Origin: Andalucia godoyi
Taxonomy: Eukaryota; Discoba; Jakobea; Jakobida; Andaluciidae
Reading direction: 5' to 3'
Length of the DNA stretch: 64,000 nucleotides
NCBI GenBank assembly: GCA_009859145.1
Contig: VRVR01000017.1
Span: forward strand, 250,607 to 314,606
Below are positions 19,651-30,500 of this stretch, piece after piece. Position 1 is the first letter of the stretch. Each line of letters starts with the position of its first letter. Position numbers and translations under genes: made by a program. Under the pieces are notes generated by a model. The model had not been told where the DNA came from. It worked only from the letters and a program-made list of their open reading frames with translations, and searched no databases.

Positions 19651-19681
<31 letters not shown>

Positions 19682-20876
19682 GACGTCGTCGGCATCCTCC
19701 AAGCCAGTTTCGTCAGCCATGGAACCGCAGAAAGTGCAGAACACGTCTTCGGAACCACAGCCACAAGTTGATCCGAAGACGTCGAAGAAGATGAGGGCAG
19801 AAGCTGCAAAGGAGGCCGGGAACGATTTCTTCAAGAAAAATGAATTTGGAAAGGCGATTGATAAGTACTCGGAAGCAATTCTGCTCACTCCTGGAGAGAG
19901 CGTCTACTATTCGAACCGAGCGATGGCATATTTGAAGCTGTCAAAGTATGCAGATGCGGAACAGGATTGCACGTCTGCAATCGCCATGGATCCGAAAAAT
20001 GTAAAGGCGTTCCACCGTCGAGGAACATCTCGAAAGGCCCTCGGTCGGGTCGAAGAAGCGGTCAGGGACTTTGAAACAGCGCTGAAGATTGCCCCAGACA
20101 GTGCTCAAGTCCTGCAGGAACTCAAAGCTTGCAAGGAGGCTTTGGGGATATCGCAGTCACCTGTGCTGGAAAAGAATGCATCCGCTGCATCTCAGGGTAA
20201 AGTGGCCACTCCAGAGCCAGCAAAATCCAAGAAAAAGATGCAGATCGTGGAAGTTGAAGAAGAGCCGATTGCCGCGGCAGCACCCAAAGGAGTCTTGTCC
20301 AGCAAGCGTGTTGATGAGGACGCCGGTATCAAGGTTGTTGGGTCGACTTCAATCAGTTCTTCGTCACCAGTTCCCCACGAGAAAGAGGAGGAAATCGAAG
20401 AAATAGTGACTTCAGGTGCAAAGAAGTTGCAGCGCAAGGAAGCCGAGAGGCAGAAGCACGAAGATGGTATTCGACAGAGAGACATAGCCAGCAAGATGGA
20501 AGTTAAAGTCGCGTTGCCCACAGAAGCTCCAAAGACAGCATCCGAGTTTGAGCGCCTTACAAAGGCTTTCAAAACTGACGTTGCTGGTTTGGCTCATATT
20601 GTGAGACTATTGGATCCTGCTGCGATCCCTGCGTTGTTTCAGCACTCGTTTGATGCCGATAAGCTCACAACGATCGTGCGCGGTGCCAAGGAGCTTGCGA
20701 CAAGACACGCAGAGTTTGTCTTCAAGGTGTTTTCTGTGCTTCCGACTGTCAATCGTTTTGGCATGACAGCAATGATTCTCCCCAAGGCAGAGAAGCAAAC
20801 GTTGTCTGAAATTTTTAATCAATTAGAATCCGCCGGGCTTGAGGTGGCAACCTTGCGACCTAAATACAAGTTGTAA
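19272..20876 (+). CDS. RPAP3: RNA polymerase II-associated protein 3-like TPR cochaperone
   Basis: 534 residues from ATG 19272. The N-terminal motif AEETQDFVKDLYSWEDEMKK matches the RPAP3 start. A low-complexity Thr/Ser run (TTT..SSS) follows. Three TPRs lie at about 175-285 (AAKEAGNDFFKKNEFGKAID, YYSNRAMAYLKLSKY, AFHRRGTSRKALGRVEE), the clamp that binds the EEVD tail of HSP90/HSP70. The C-terminal RPAP3_C domain (about 415-530) contains EFERLTKAF and FKVFSVLPTVNRFGMTAMIL and docks to RUVBL1/2. RPAP3 is part of the R2TP complex for snoRNP, RNA polymerase and PIKK assembly. Upstream in-frame sequence is a hydrophobic pyrimidine tract and was excluded. Confidence 0.93.
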
Positions 20877-20887
20877 ACACCCCCCAC

Positions 20888-21170
20888 CCCTTCCAGCACG
20901 CCGCAGCGTTCTTCCAATCGATGTGGCGTGCACTATTTTCCCAGTCTCGACCCAGACGGGTGCCGAGCATGACCGGCGTCGGAATGACCATGGACTGGCG
21001 TGGATGGCAAAAGACGAGCGGAAGCACAGAACTGTCTGCGTTTTCTGGGAGAGTAGGGTACAGTGTGGGTTGTACGGATAAACAAGCTGGAGCATACGTA
21101 TGCAGAAAACGGCGTGTGGTTTGATTTTTGCGTGTAGCATGATGGATGTCAAAGGCCCTCTTGCTTGCCA
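20888..21170. repeat. 283-bp dispersed repeat, copy A
   Basis: Almost identical to 32031-32313: same length, same strand, only two differences seen by eye (C/T in GTCTCGACCCAG, T/C in GATGGATGTC). It fills the spacer between convergent RPAP3 and FAN1, beginning 11 bases after the RPAP3 stop and ending 42 bases from the FAN1 stop. No terminal inverted repeat, poly-A tail, tRNA box or convincing reading frame was found. Confidence 0.95.
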
Positions 21171-21212
21171 GCGGTCGATCGAAACTTTTGATATTTCCAT
21201 CCCCAGGAGTCG

Positions 21213-24020
21213 TCATGCCAGCCGAGGCTTCTTTGTATCTCCACCAAAGTACCTCTCTTCATCGAGTTGAAGGCGCGCTTGCACACGCGCTTCCTCCGTA
21301 GCGTCCACGTCCAGAACATCGCCGCGCTCTCCCCGCACCATTCCAATTTCCACTGGAACTCCTGAACGCAAAAGCAGATCGATCCAAGCTCGTTGTTGAT
21401 CCGACAGCCGGTCCCGAGTGCTCTTCACCTCCACGAACATGCATTCCTGTCGACCCATATGCCAGACAAACAAGTCCGGAAGGCCCCCGCACCATTGATG
21501 ATAGTCCTCGCAAAGCACACGAAAGACAGCAGCCAAGCAGCTTCCCGAGAGACAGGAACACACGTCCAGCAGAAACGGCAGCGAGTATCTCGACCAATTA
21601 ATCCCAACTGCAGCAATGCCATTGTATTTTTCATACCGTCGTTCTATGACAGCCAAAAGACTATCATCGACTCTTATCGAATCTGCGTCACGGACCAGCG
21701 CTGACATGCCATCCGACGCACTTCTGTTTGCATACTCCTCTTCCTGTGACAACAAATGCTGACTGCTGATGAACAACATTTCTTCCATTTCATCGTCTAG
21801 TTCGTCTTTCTTGGGAGATGCACTCAACAGCAAGCGTTCGCTGACGGCAGTATCCCGTGCGCGCAGGTTCTTCGGATTCCACGACTCGAGCCACAGCAGC
21901 CGAGACGCAATGGATTCTTTTCTGTTTTGCACGAACAGATCCGTGCCAAAATCTAACGGTGCACACTGAAATGCGTTCTGGAAGACCAGAGGAATGGTGT
22001 CGTCGAAAATGATGTCCCAAAACACCAGCGCAAACAAAGAAAACAAAAACCGTCCTTCATCGTGCACGCCGGACCAGTCCCCGTTCCTCTGAAAGTACTG
22101 TAAAACAAGATTCTCGACCGAACAGACCGTTCCATCGTGTCCGACAAAAAGGCACTTGGTCCCAACCGTGCCTCCATCCTGAACCAGCTGTTTCGCCTGG
22201 ATGTATCTTTGCGATGCTTCCGTCCACACAAGAGCAGATTCATCAGCAGACAATGCGGACGCAGGATTCATCCCAATAAGCGAGCCGCCAAACTTGCTCC
22301 ATGGAATGGCACCCCATCTCATCGGCGGCTTCCAGAGGCGCACCAGACGGCGTTCAAGGCCCACCCGATCCCCACTCCTAACAAACGGATCCTGCAGCGC
22401 AGATTCACACACATCCAAGCATTCGGACTTTTTACCGAGATGATCCAGATTGATGGCAAGTCTCGTCCACCAATATCCACGACGAGATGACTCGCCGTAT
22501 GCGTTCTCAGAAGCCCGCAGGCACCATCCCAAAAGCTCCACTGCATCATCGTACCGCTTTTGCTTCTCTAAAATCGACACTCCTACAGTGGAGATGCAAG
22601 AGGCGACGTGGGCCTCGCTATACTGCGATCTGAGCTTGCAAACGAGCCTGCTGAAATTGTCCGTCTGATCAGTGCGAAGTGGAGGCATGGAGGCCGCGAT
22701 CTGCAAAACCTCCAAACAGTCTTGAATGAGATTCAGCAGCCCAGAGACGTCTCCATTTATCGCAAGCCGAACGGCACTTTGGGCTTGCATGACACGATTT
22801 TCGTATCCTTTCCACTCCGCTGCAGTGTCAAATATTGTTAAGAAGTTCTCTTTTGATACCTTGTATCGAGGAAACTTGCGGATATTCCCTGCAAAGACAT
22901 CGAGATGGGTGGCCGGAAGATAAAAGAGACGATGGAGGCTTGAAAAAAGACGCGCACATTCCGGCGTGAAAGCGACGCAGACGCCAACTTTCGCAATGGC
23001 CGTCTCCACAACCTTGGAATTATGGGAACAGTCCTCGGTTAAGAACTTGATAAGCTCATCTTTGCGAAAGGGGGAGGCATTCTTTGGGAACGTTAGCTTG
23101 CAAGCTCGACAAACGGAGCGAAGATCCCCAAACGTCAAGACAGAGAAGAGACTCGACATGTCGTGCGTCCTGCGGTCGAATCTTTGTAGAAAATGAAACG
23201 TATCAACACCCGAGATAAGGACAGAAATTGCCTTGGAAACAGACAATGGTCCTGCAAGTTCAGGATACCGTTCGGCGACTTCATCGCATCGAAACCACGG
23301 TCCTTTTCGCATAAACAAGCGGGCAAACAGACGTTTCGGCAGTTCTGGCATCTTGTCCAGGACAAAATCGAGTACATGTGTTTCTTGAGATGACAGCAGA
23401 TGACAGTACCGCTCCTTGCAAGAAGCCATGATGAACTGAAAATTCTCTAAATATCTGGAAAGTGTCTTCTTCTGCACTTTCTGGGTTAAATCACCAACCT
23501 CCATGGGATCCTCTTGCACTGACCTATCCTCACCATTTTCATCAAAATTCAATACGGTGCCCTCAAGAACAATGCTCTCGATAAGCAGATCTGACGACGA
23601 CGACAGCGACGACGCGGTTTTCGACGCGGAAGAACTGACAAACCAGCTTTTGAGAGAAGTCTGGCTTGCTGGCTTCTTGGCAGGCGCTGAGTAGTACCTC
23701 GATTGCTTCGTGATGGAACAGGAAGAAGAAGAAGACGACGAAGATGATGAAGAAGAAGAAGCGGTCGGCGAACGTGAATCAGCCGATATTGTTTGTGGAG
23801 TGGATTCGGATGGATCCAGAGGCACGTTGCGGGACGGCCTTGCGGACGCCGTGGATTTCAGCTCGTTGATGCAATTGGTTGCAGCTGCTTCGGACGAACC
23901 TCGTTGTTTTCGCAATGGTGGTGGGTCAGGACCATATCTCTTTCCATACAGCATCTCGAGCGTTGCAAGTCCCGTGAACCCAGAAGGAACGGACCATCCA
24001 GCCTTGCTCGCTTGTGTCAT
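21213..24020 (-). CDS. FAN1: Fanconi-associated nuclease 1 (VRR-NUC)
   Basis: 935 residues from ATG 24020. The C-terminal VRR_NUC domain is clear: HQWCGGLPDLFVWHM followed by FVEVKSTRDRLSDQQRAWID, giving the PD-(D/E)xK residues D about 848, E about 863 and K about 865. The middle has the FAN1 SAP-like and TPR regions, for example RLFMRKGPWFRCDEVAERYP, VGVCVAFTPECARLFSSLHRLFYL and RRGYWWTRLAINLDHLGKKSE. FAN1 cuts DNA 5'-flaps and unhooks interstrand crosslinks. The first 190 residues are Ser-rich and disordered (poly-Ser and Glu runs) and show no Cys-rich UBZ finger, so ubiquitin-FANCD2 recruitment as in animals is not evident. Confidence 0.95.
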   Translation of the reverse strand: MTQASKAGWSVPSGFTGLATLEMLYGKRYGPDPPPLRKQRGSSEAAATNCINELKSTASARPSRNVPLDPSESTPQTISADSRSPTASSSSSSSSSSSSSCSITKQSRYYSAPAKKPASQTSLKSWFVSSSASKTASSLSSSSDLLIESIVLEGTVLNFDENGEDRSVQEDPMEVGDLTQKVQKKTLSRYLENFQFIMASCKERYCHLLSSQETHVLDFVLDKMPELPKRLFARLFMRKGPWFRCDEVAERYPELAGPLSVSKAISVLISGVDTFHFLQRFDRRTHDMSSLFSVLTFGDLRSVCRACKLTFPKNASPFRKDELIKFLTEDCSHNSKVVETAIAKVGVCVAFTPECARLFSSLHRLFYLPATHLDVFAGNIRKFPRYKVSKENFLTIFDTAAEWKGYENRVMQAQSAVRLAINGDVSGLLNLIQDCLEVLQIAASMPPLRTDQTDNFSRLVCKLRSQYSEAHVASCISTVGVSILEKQKRYDDAVELLGWCLRASENAYGESSRRGYWWTRLAINLDHLGKKSECLDVCESALQDPFVRSGDRVGLERRLVRLWKPPMRWGAIPWSKFGGSLIGMNPASALSADESALVWTEASQRYIQAKQLVQDGGTVGTKCLFVGHDGTVCSVENLVLQYFQRNGDWSGVHDEGRFLFSLFALVFWDIIFDDTIPLVFQNAFQCAPLDFGTDLFVQNRKESIASRLLWLESWNPKNLRARDTAVSERLLLSASPKKDELDDEMEEMLFISSQHLLSQEEEYANRSASDGMSALVRDADSIRVDDSLLAVIERRYEKYNGIAAVGINWSRYSLPFLLDVCSCLSGSCLAAVFRVLCEDYHQWCGGLPDLFVWHMGRQECMFVEVKSTRDRLSDQQRAWIDLLLRSGVPVEIGMVRGERGDVLDVDATEEARVQARLQLDEERYFGGDTKKPRLA

Positions 24021-24399
24021 TTCATCGCCAAGAAAGAGGAGGACAGGATACAAAAGCAACCAAACACCTCGTTAAACGGTACTTTTTTCGGTATATACAA
24101 ATAGACACTCAAAAAAAGCGTACTTATAATAAATATAAAGACAGCAAACACAAACAAAACAAACACGCAAGTATAAATAAACAGGAAGAAGTGTGTGATG
24201 AATTACCGCATAATTACGAGAAATGTGGATCCAATACGGAGGAAACCAAAAAAAATGCTATGTACTATACACACGCTTACTCGGGGTTTGCCAAGTTGTG
24301 GATCAAACTGCGCTATCATCATTGTACTTTTTTCGTCTTTTTATAATCAGTGTTTTCCTACACGCGATTCTGGTCCCAAGCAAACGCTTCGGCAGCCGC
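24021..24399. promoter_or_regulatory. FAN1 upstream region
   Basis: 379 bases between the FAN1 start and the hAT target duplication. AT-rich, no gene seen. The hAT insertion lies about 390 bases upstream of FAN1 and may have separated it from distal promoter sequence. Confidence 0.4.
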
Positions 24400-24407
24400 A
24401 AAGGCAG

Positions 24408-27386
24408 TAGACCTGTCAAACCCGACCCGCTGACCCGTCAACCTACGGGTCTGACCCGAACCCGGACCCACCCGGGTCTTGCTCCGGCAGACCCAGGTTT
24501 TGGAGCATTCCAACGCTCGTAAGTGAGAGATCCCGCGCGCCTTCCCGCGGCTTTATTGAATCATTGCACACGAAAAGTTTTCCATCTTTCGCCGCTCGTC
24601 TTTCTTCCTCTGTCTTCTCAGCGATTACTGTTGATATTCACCCTTTTTCAAATGACGAAGAAGAACGATTCGACTGCTCGATCTGTACCGCCAGCACCAA
24701 AGAGGAGCAGAACAGAATCTCATTCTCTCCTTTTGACGCAATCCTTGGAACACTTAGGTTCTTCGGTGGCGAGTCTTCCTACAAATGAAAGTGGATGTTC
24801 TGCAAGCGATTCACCTCGTGTGCCTTCTTCGTCGCACACAGAGAGTGAAGTTGAAGTTGAAGTTGCAAAATCGAAAATTGAGTATGTCGGACTCAATAAG
24901 CAAACATGTTTTGACTGGGAGTTGCCCTGCATCAAAGAGCATCCGACACTTCCGTTGTTTAAGTCGGTTTCCAAAAGAGCTTCTGCTTCATGCTGGGACT
25001 TTTTTGGATTTACTTTGGACGAGGATAATAGGATTTGCGAGAGTGTTGCATATTGCGGTCTGTGTTTGTTCAGAGAACCCCACAAGAAGGAGCCCGTTCA
25101 GTTCTGCCTGAAGCATGGTACCAGCAGTATCAACGATCATTTATCAAGAAGACATGGAGGAGACATCAGTCTTCACAAGAAGCCCGATTATTCCAAAGAG
25201 ATAATGAAAGTGTTTCGTGCAAAACACGAACCTCTTCCAGCTGCTACAAAAGCTGTTCTGGATGAAGGTGTGGCGATTCTGGTTGCACGTTCAAAGAAAG
25301 CTTTAGCTTTGGTTGAGGACCCTGCTTTCAGATTGTTTGTGAATCGTATGGATCCCAGGTACTGCTTACCGTCTCGATCGCACTTGACAACGAGCATACT
25401 TCCGAAGTTGGCGGAACGATGCCAGGCTAAAGTTCGTGAGCATTTGGAAGAAGCACCCGGAATCAGCATCACAACAGACGGCTGGTCCCGAGCAGGCAAC
25501 CACTATGTTGCAGTTACGTGCCATTGGGTCAACGAGAAGTTTACTCCAGCGTGGGCTTTACTTAAATGCGATGCTGTTGTTGCCGGTCAATCTGCTGCTG
25601 AGCTTAGCGATGATCTGTTGAAGTGTGTACAGATGTTTGTTCCTGCAAGTCTTGTCGTTTCGTGCACAACAGATAGTGCTGCCGCACAGAAGAAAGCTGT
25701 TGCTCTCACTGAAATGACACACGTTCCCTGTTTTCTGCATACAATCGCTCTCGCCGTGAAGGATGGACTGAAAAATACGACATTTTCATCACTGCTTTCC
25801 GTTTTCAAAAGGATATGTGCGTTTTTTAACAGATCAACTGTGGCGACACGAGATTTGAACGCAGAACGACGTATTAGTGGCAAAAAGGTTCTCACAGTCC
25901 TTCAAGAAGTTCCTACTCGTTGGAATTCTCTCTTTCATGCTTTAGAACGTGGTTTGGCTTTACGTTCCGAAATTGATATTGTTCTTAGAAAACACAGAAA
26001 AGAGGGTCTTCGTATTTCTGATGCGGAATGGACGTACTTGGAGCGATTATGTCAATTTCTCAAACCGTTTCGTGACGTAACCAAGTGGTTTTCCAATAGC
26101 CGGGAATTCGTAGCGAGTGCTGTAATTCCTGTTTGTGATCAGCTGATTTCGGCCTTCAGCAGATGGTTCGATCCCGAGGCAGTTGAGCAGTTCAGGGACG
26201 TAGATAGATCAGCGGAAGGAAACGGAATATCAATGAAGGACAGGAAAACATCAACAGTGGACCTTATCCCCACTGTTCTGACGTTTGCGGACGAGACGTC
26301 GCAATTCGGTGCGGATGTTCTTACGAGTTCCACTTCCAGCGGTGGGCAATCAACAGAAGAGCAGGATCAGGGCGCGCTGGAGAGAAAGAAGCGGAATCCT
26401 TTCGAGATCGACATGCTAGAGTGGGAATTTGGGAAGATTCAACACCTCTTTGCATCGAGCATTGGAGCACGCCTTCGACCATATTGTGATATGTCGTTGT
26501 TGCAGAAGTGCACATTTTTGGATATCCCCGATTCAAACGCGGGTCTATGCCACTTCACGTTGTCGAAGCATTGATTACGGAGCTGAGTGCAGAATACACT
26601 GAGCGAAGTGCATTTTGTCCGGAAACGCAGCCGGTGTCAACTCAAGCTGGAATCTTTTTCGCCGGCAATCATGACAATGGACCGATGTCTGATACTGAGC
26701 TCATACATGCAAATTCTCTGTTCCGACATTACTTTCAAACTCCTCCAGTGCCACTGGATGTGTCCCTTTCCCAGGCTTGGTCGGATTCTGCCTTTCAGTA
26801 CACGCAGTTTGCGGACTCCGTTGGCCAACTGGTTCGGAAATATGCAAGCGTTCAAGCAACAAGTATAGAGTGCGAAAGAGTGTTTTCTGCAAGTGGACTG
26901 ACTTGCTCGAAGAAGAGAGAACAGCTCAAGCCCTCCACACTCAACAATCTGCTGATCGTGGATCGAAATGTGGAAACGACTGTTTTATCTGCTGAAGACC
27001 TCAAAGTCATGTACAAAACTGAGAATCCAACAGTTCACATGGCGTCGATGGATGAACAAAAGAGCTGCGAATTGCCCGTGTTCGCCGATCTCGTGCCTGC
27101 GGAGGATGCCGCCCCTGACTTCGACGATTGCGACTGATTTGGGATGAACTCCCATTCGAGATGGCTCGTTAACAAGAATAAAAATGTCGAAATAACTGAA
27201 AGAGGGATGAATGCCGACAGTTAGTTAGGTAGGTGTTACAGTGGCAGACAGTAGAAACGAAAGCGTCTGCCGGTGTACGCAGCTGTCGTAAAAACTTGTT
27301 CGCAGACCCGGGTCTGACCCGGTAAGGTCGTGCATAAGACCCAGACCCACCCGGGTCATCAAGTACGGCGACCCGTGACAGCTCTA
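24408..27386 (+). mobile_element. hAT-family DNA transposon, complete with target duplication
   Basis: 2979-base element. Flanking direct 8-bp duplications AAAGGCAG lie at 24400-24407 and 27387-27394, the length typical of hAT. Terminal inverted repeats TAGACCTGTCA (left) and TAGAGCTGTCA (right, complement) match at 10 of 11 positions. Subterminal regions (24415-24500, 27300-27375) are crowded with GGGTC/GACCC motifs in both orientations, like hAT transposase-binding arrays. It carries one transposase gene, frameshifted. Perfect duplication suggests a recent insertion. Confidence 0.95.
24652..27137 (+). pseudogene. hAT transposase with one frameshift
   Basis: First part 24652-26574 (640 codons from the ATG), second part in another frame from about 26530 to 27137. 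The N-terminal BED-type zinc finger has YCGLC and the distal INDHLSRRHGG. The central RNase H-like region includes GISITTDGWSRAGNHYVAVT and PCFLHTIALAVKDGL, and VPTRWNSLFHALERG follows. The hAT C-terminal dimerisation block lies in the second frame: SIECERVFSASGLTCSKKRE and STLNNLLIVDRNV. The break falls in the conserved LDPRFK box near 26520-26532, where two extra bases separate LD from PRFK. The protein would be truncated before its dimerisation domain, so this copy is probably non-autonomous unless the shift is a sequence error. Confidence 0.9.
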
Positions 27387-27593
27387 AAAGGCAGCCCTCG
27401 AGTCGCTGCCACTGCTGTATATGAATAACACCAGTATGTCTTTGTTTGGATCGTTTTGAGCCATTTCTTTCCTTTCTTTTTATTTCTCTCTCTTTCTCTC
27501 TTTCTCTCAACTCACTCACTTTCTCTCGTTACGTATTTTTGGCACGGGTTTGGTTTTTTTTTTGTTGACAGTTTTGCATTTACTGAGGGAAAA

Positions 27594-30500
27594 ATGGACG
27601 TGAAAAAGAGGCCGAGAAGCGCAGAAAATGCTGCGGCTGGCGGACTACCCATGGCGAAAGTGACGTTGGAAAAGACGATTGGGTGCACTGCGAAGACGAA
27701 CCATTCGCTTGCAATCAATCCTGCAAGTGGGGACATTGCGTATCCTGCGGGATGCATCGTTGTGCTGTACAATGCGAAGCGGAACAAGCAACTGAGGTTT
27801 CTGGTGTCGAAGAATAACAAGCCTATAACATGTGTGTCCTTCTCGGCGGATGGAAAGTATCTTGCTGCCGCCGAGAATGGACATGATCCGTCTGTTCTGG
27901 TATGGGATGTGCAAGCAGGAGAGCGGGTTGCAGAACTTTTACATCACAAGATCGGTGTGCAGTGCATCTCGTTTTCTCCGGATGGAAAATACCTTGTTTC
28001 CTGCGGAGTGGTACATGACGGATCGATGGTGTTGTGGAATTGGAAGACTTCAACAAAGCTTTCGACGATTCGCACTGGTACGGACGTGTATGCAGTATCA
28101 TTTGCGGAAGACTCTTCGTATTTTATTGCAGTCGGAAAGCAATATCTCAAGTTTTTCTATCTTGATCCTGCAAAAGCAACCCCCGGTGGTGTCTCTGCAG
28201 GAGGTCCTGTAAGGCCAAAGTCCGCTGGCCCGCCCTCCTCACGTGCGGTGCCGAATCTTTCTCAGCTGGAAGGAAAGCCTGCGCAGTACGGAACAGGCGA
28301 ATCTGCCAGGTTTAGCGATCTTGAGTGGCGCGACGTATGCTGCGGAACTGGGAAGAGTGCCAACTTCTGCTATGCGGTTTCGTCAAATGGAATGATGTGC
28401 TGTTTTTCTTCTGCTCGCTTGCTTCACAGCTGGGTTGATTTAAGGACCCCGCACGCAAGGTGTATTTCTGTTGTACAGGATAAGATTGCCTGTGGTTGCG
28501 CACATGGCATTGTTCGATTGTTTGAATCTACGACGCTGCAGTTCATTGCGACATTGCCAAAACCAGCGCCAATGGGTAACCTGAACTTGGGCATTATTTC
28601 GACGGGAAAGAGCATTGCCCGGCCATCGCTGTCGCAGTTTGAGTTCCCGCAGACCGTCGCAACGCGCTTTAGCCTCGACACAGGGAGGTTGGTGTGTATT
28701 TATGCGGATCGCTCGATCTTTGTGTGGGACATCTCGAATCCCAAGAAGGTCGGGAAATCAAGGTCTGCGTTAGCCCATTCAGACTGCGTGTGGGACGTCA
28801 TATCGCTGCCGAATACGGAGGGTGTATTTCCTGAGAATACATTTGCGACTTGCTCCACTGACAATACAATCCGTTTCTGGAGTCTACAGGGATCCTCACT
28901 GCTGGGAGATCCTGGTTCTGTTTCGGAATCCGTTATTCAGAAAAATGTATTTTCAAAGGATCTTCTTCGTGTGATCCACGTCCCTCAAGAAGAAGCAAGC
29001 GAGGAGCAAAAAGGCATTCGCTCTCTGGGATTGTCTGCGGATGGGAAGTTCTTGGCATCCGGAGATCGCCAAGGAAATCTGCGGGTTCACAGCTTGACCA
29101 CGTTTGACCTGGTCACTTCTGTGGAAGCCCACGAATCTGAAATTTTGTCGATTACAGTGGATGCCCAGTTCTTGGCCTCCGGCTCGCGTGACAGACTGGT
29201 TCACATTTTCAAATCCCCGCTAGGCACGAAAGGAGATCTTGCGAGTCTTCAAACAATTGATGACCATTCTTCGTCTGTTACTGCCGTCAAATTAGCGAGA
29301 GCTCAGAATGGGGAACATATGCTGATATCCGCTTCTGCGGACAAGTCTCTTCTTTTCCATCGATGCGATAGCAAGGGCAAGTTTGTACGGTCCCACACGG
29401 CCGCTGTCTCTGGAACCGTTGCAGATATGACATTGGATTCTACTCAGAAGTTTGTTGTCACTGTTGGACAGGAGAAGAAACTGACTGCGTGGTCTATTGA
29501 ATCCGGTAAGGCCATGAGGTCGTATCGCATCGATCCCGCTGCAGGAGAGCAGCATCGGGTTGCCATGGATCCTTCCGGCCTCATTTGCGCTGTGTCCTCC
29601 GCGGATCGCTTTATCCGCATCCTGGACTTCTTTTCTGGTCAGTGCATTGCTCGTGTTCGTGGACATTCAGAGCATGTGACCGGTCTTTGCTTTACTGCCG
29701 ATTGTACTCGTCTGGTGTCGGTGTCTGCAGACGGATGCATTTTTGTATGGAGACTTCCTCTGGATCTTGTTACGAATCTGAAGGACCGTCTGTCGGAAAT
29801 TCGGTCTGAGAAGCAGATACCCTCGTTGAATCTTCAGAATTTGAAAATCCCGGAAATTGCATCTGAAGACCCACCGCAGTCGTCGGCGCGCCACGGTGTG
29901 ATAAACCCGCCGTCTCCGCCAGCGTCCAACCGACGACTACATGGCAGTTCGCAATACGAAGACCAGAAGGATGCCCTTCACTCCCTTCTCGAGGGCATAC
30001 CTGTAGCGACTCCCAGAAATGAGCCCGCCCTGCCTGCGGTGCCTGCAAAGCAAACTGTGGACGAAGAGTTTTCTTTTCAGTTCAAGGACACCATTGCCCT
30101 CCCGTCTTGGGCGAAGTTGTTAGCATCCAATCCGTCCGCGAACGGTGCCACGGTCAAGCGCAGCACGGTGTACCGCAAAACAAAAGGAAAATGGGCTGAT
30201 CGCTTGAAACAGGAAGGTCTCGTGATGTTTGAAGAGGAAGTACTGATTGCACAGGCTTCATCGGTTCCTTCTCCCGATGCAGATAAGGCACAGAAATCTG
30301 TGTTGATTGTTGATCAAAACACAAAGCGAAAGTACACAGTGGATCCTGAGGTTTTGCGTGACGGTGACGTTTCGTCTGTGCGCGCCAGTATGAAGCCTCT
30401 TGAAGAGGATGCAAGCCAGGAGAATGATCTCAGAGAGAGCGTTGAGTCCAATGATGATGATCCGCTGGGGAATAGCTTGAAGACTGACACGGATGCCGAG

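Noticed and set aside
20888-21170. Open frames inside the 283-bp repeat (for example SVLPIDVACTIFPV on plus)
   Set aside because: Several frames are open by chance in so short a stretch and none shows a known domain.
26500-26580. Programmed frameshift or intron at the hAT transposase break
   Set aside because: No slippery heptamer and no GT-AG pair that would restore the frame; a two-base indel in the LDPRFK box is simpler.
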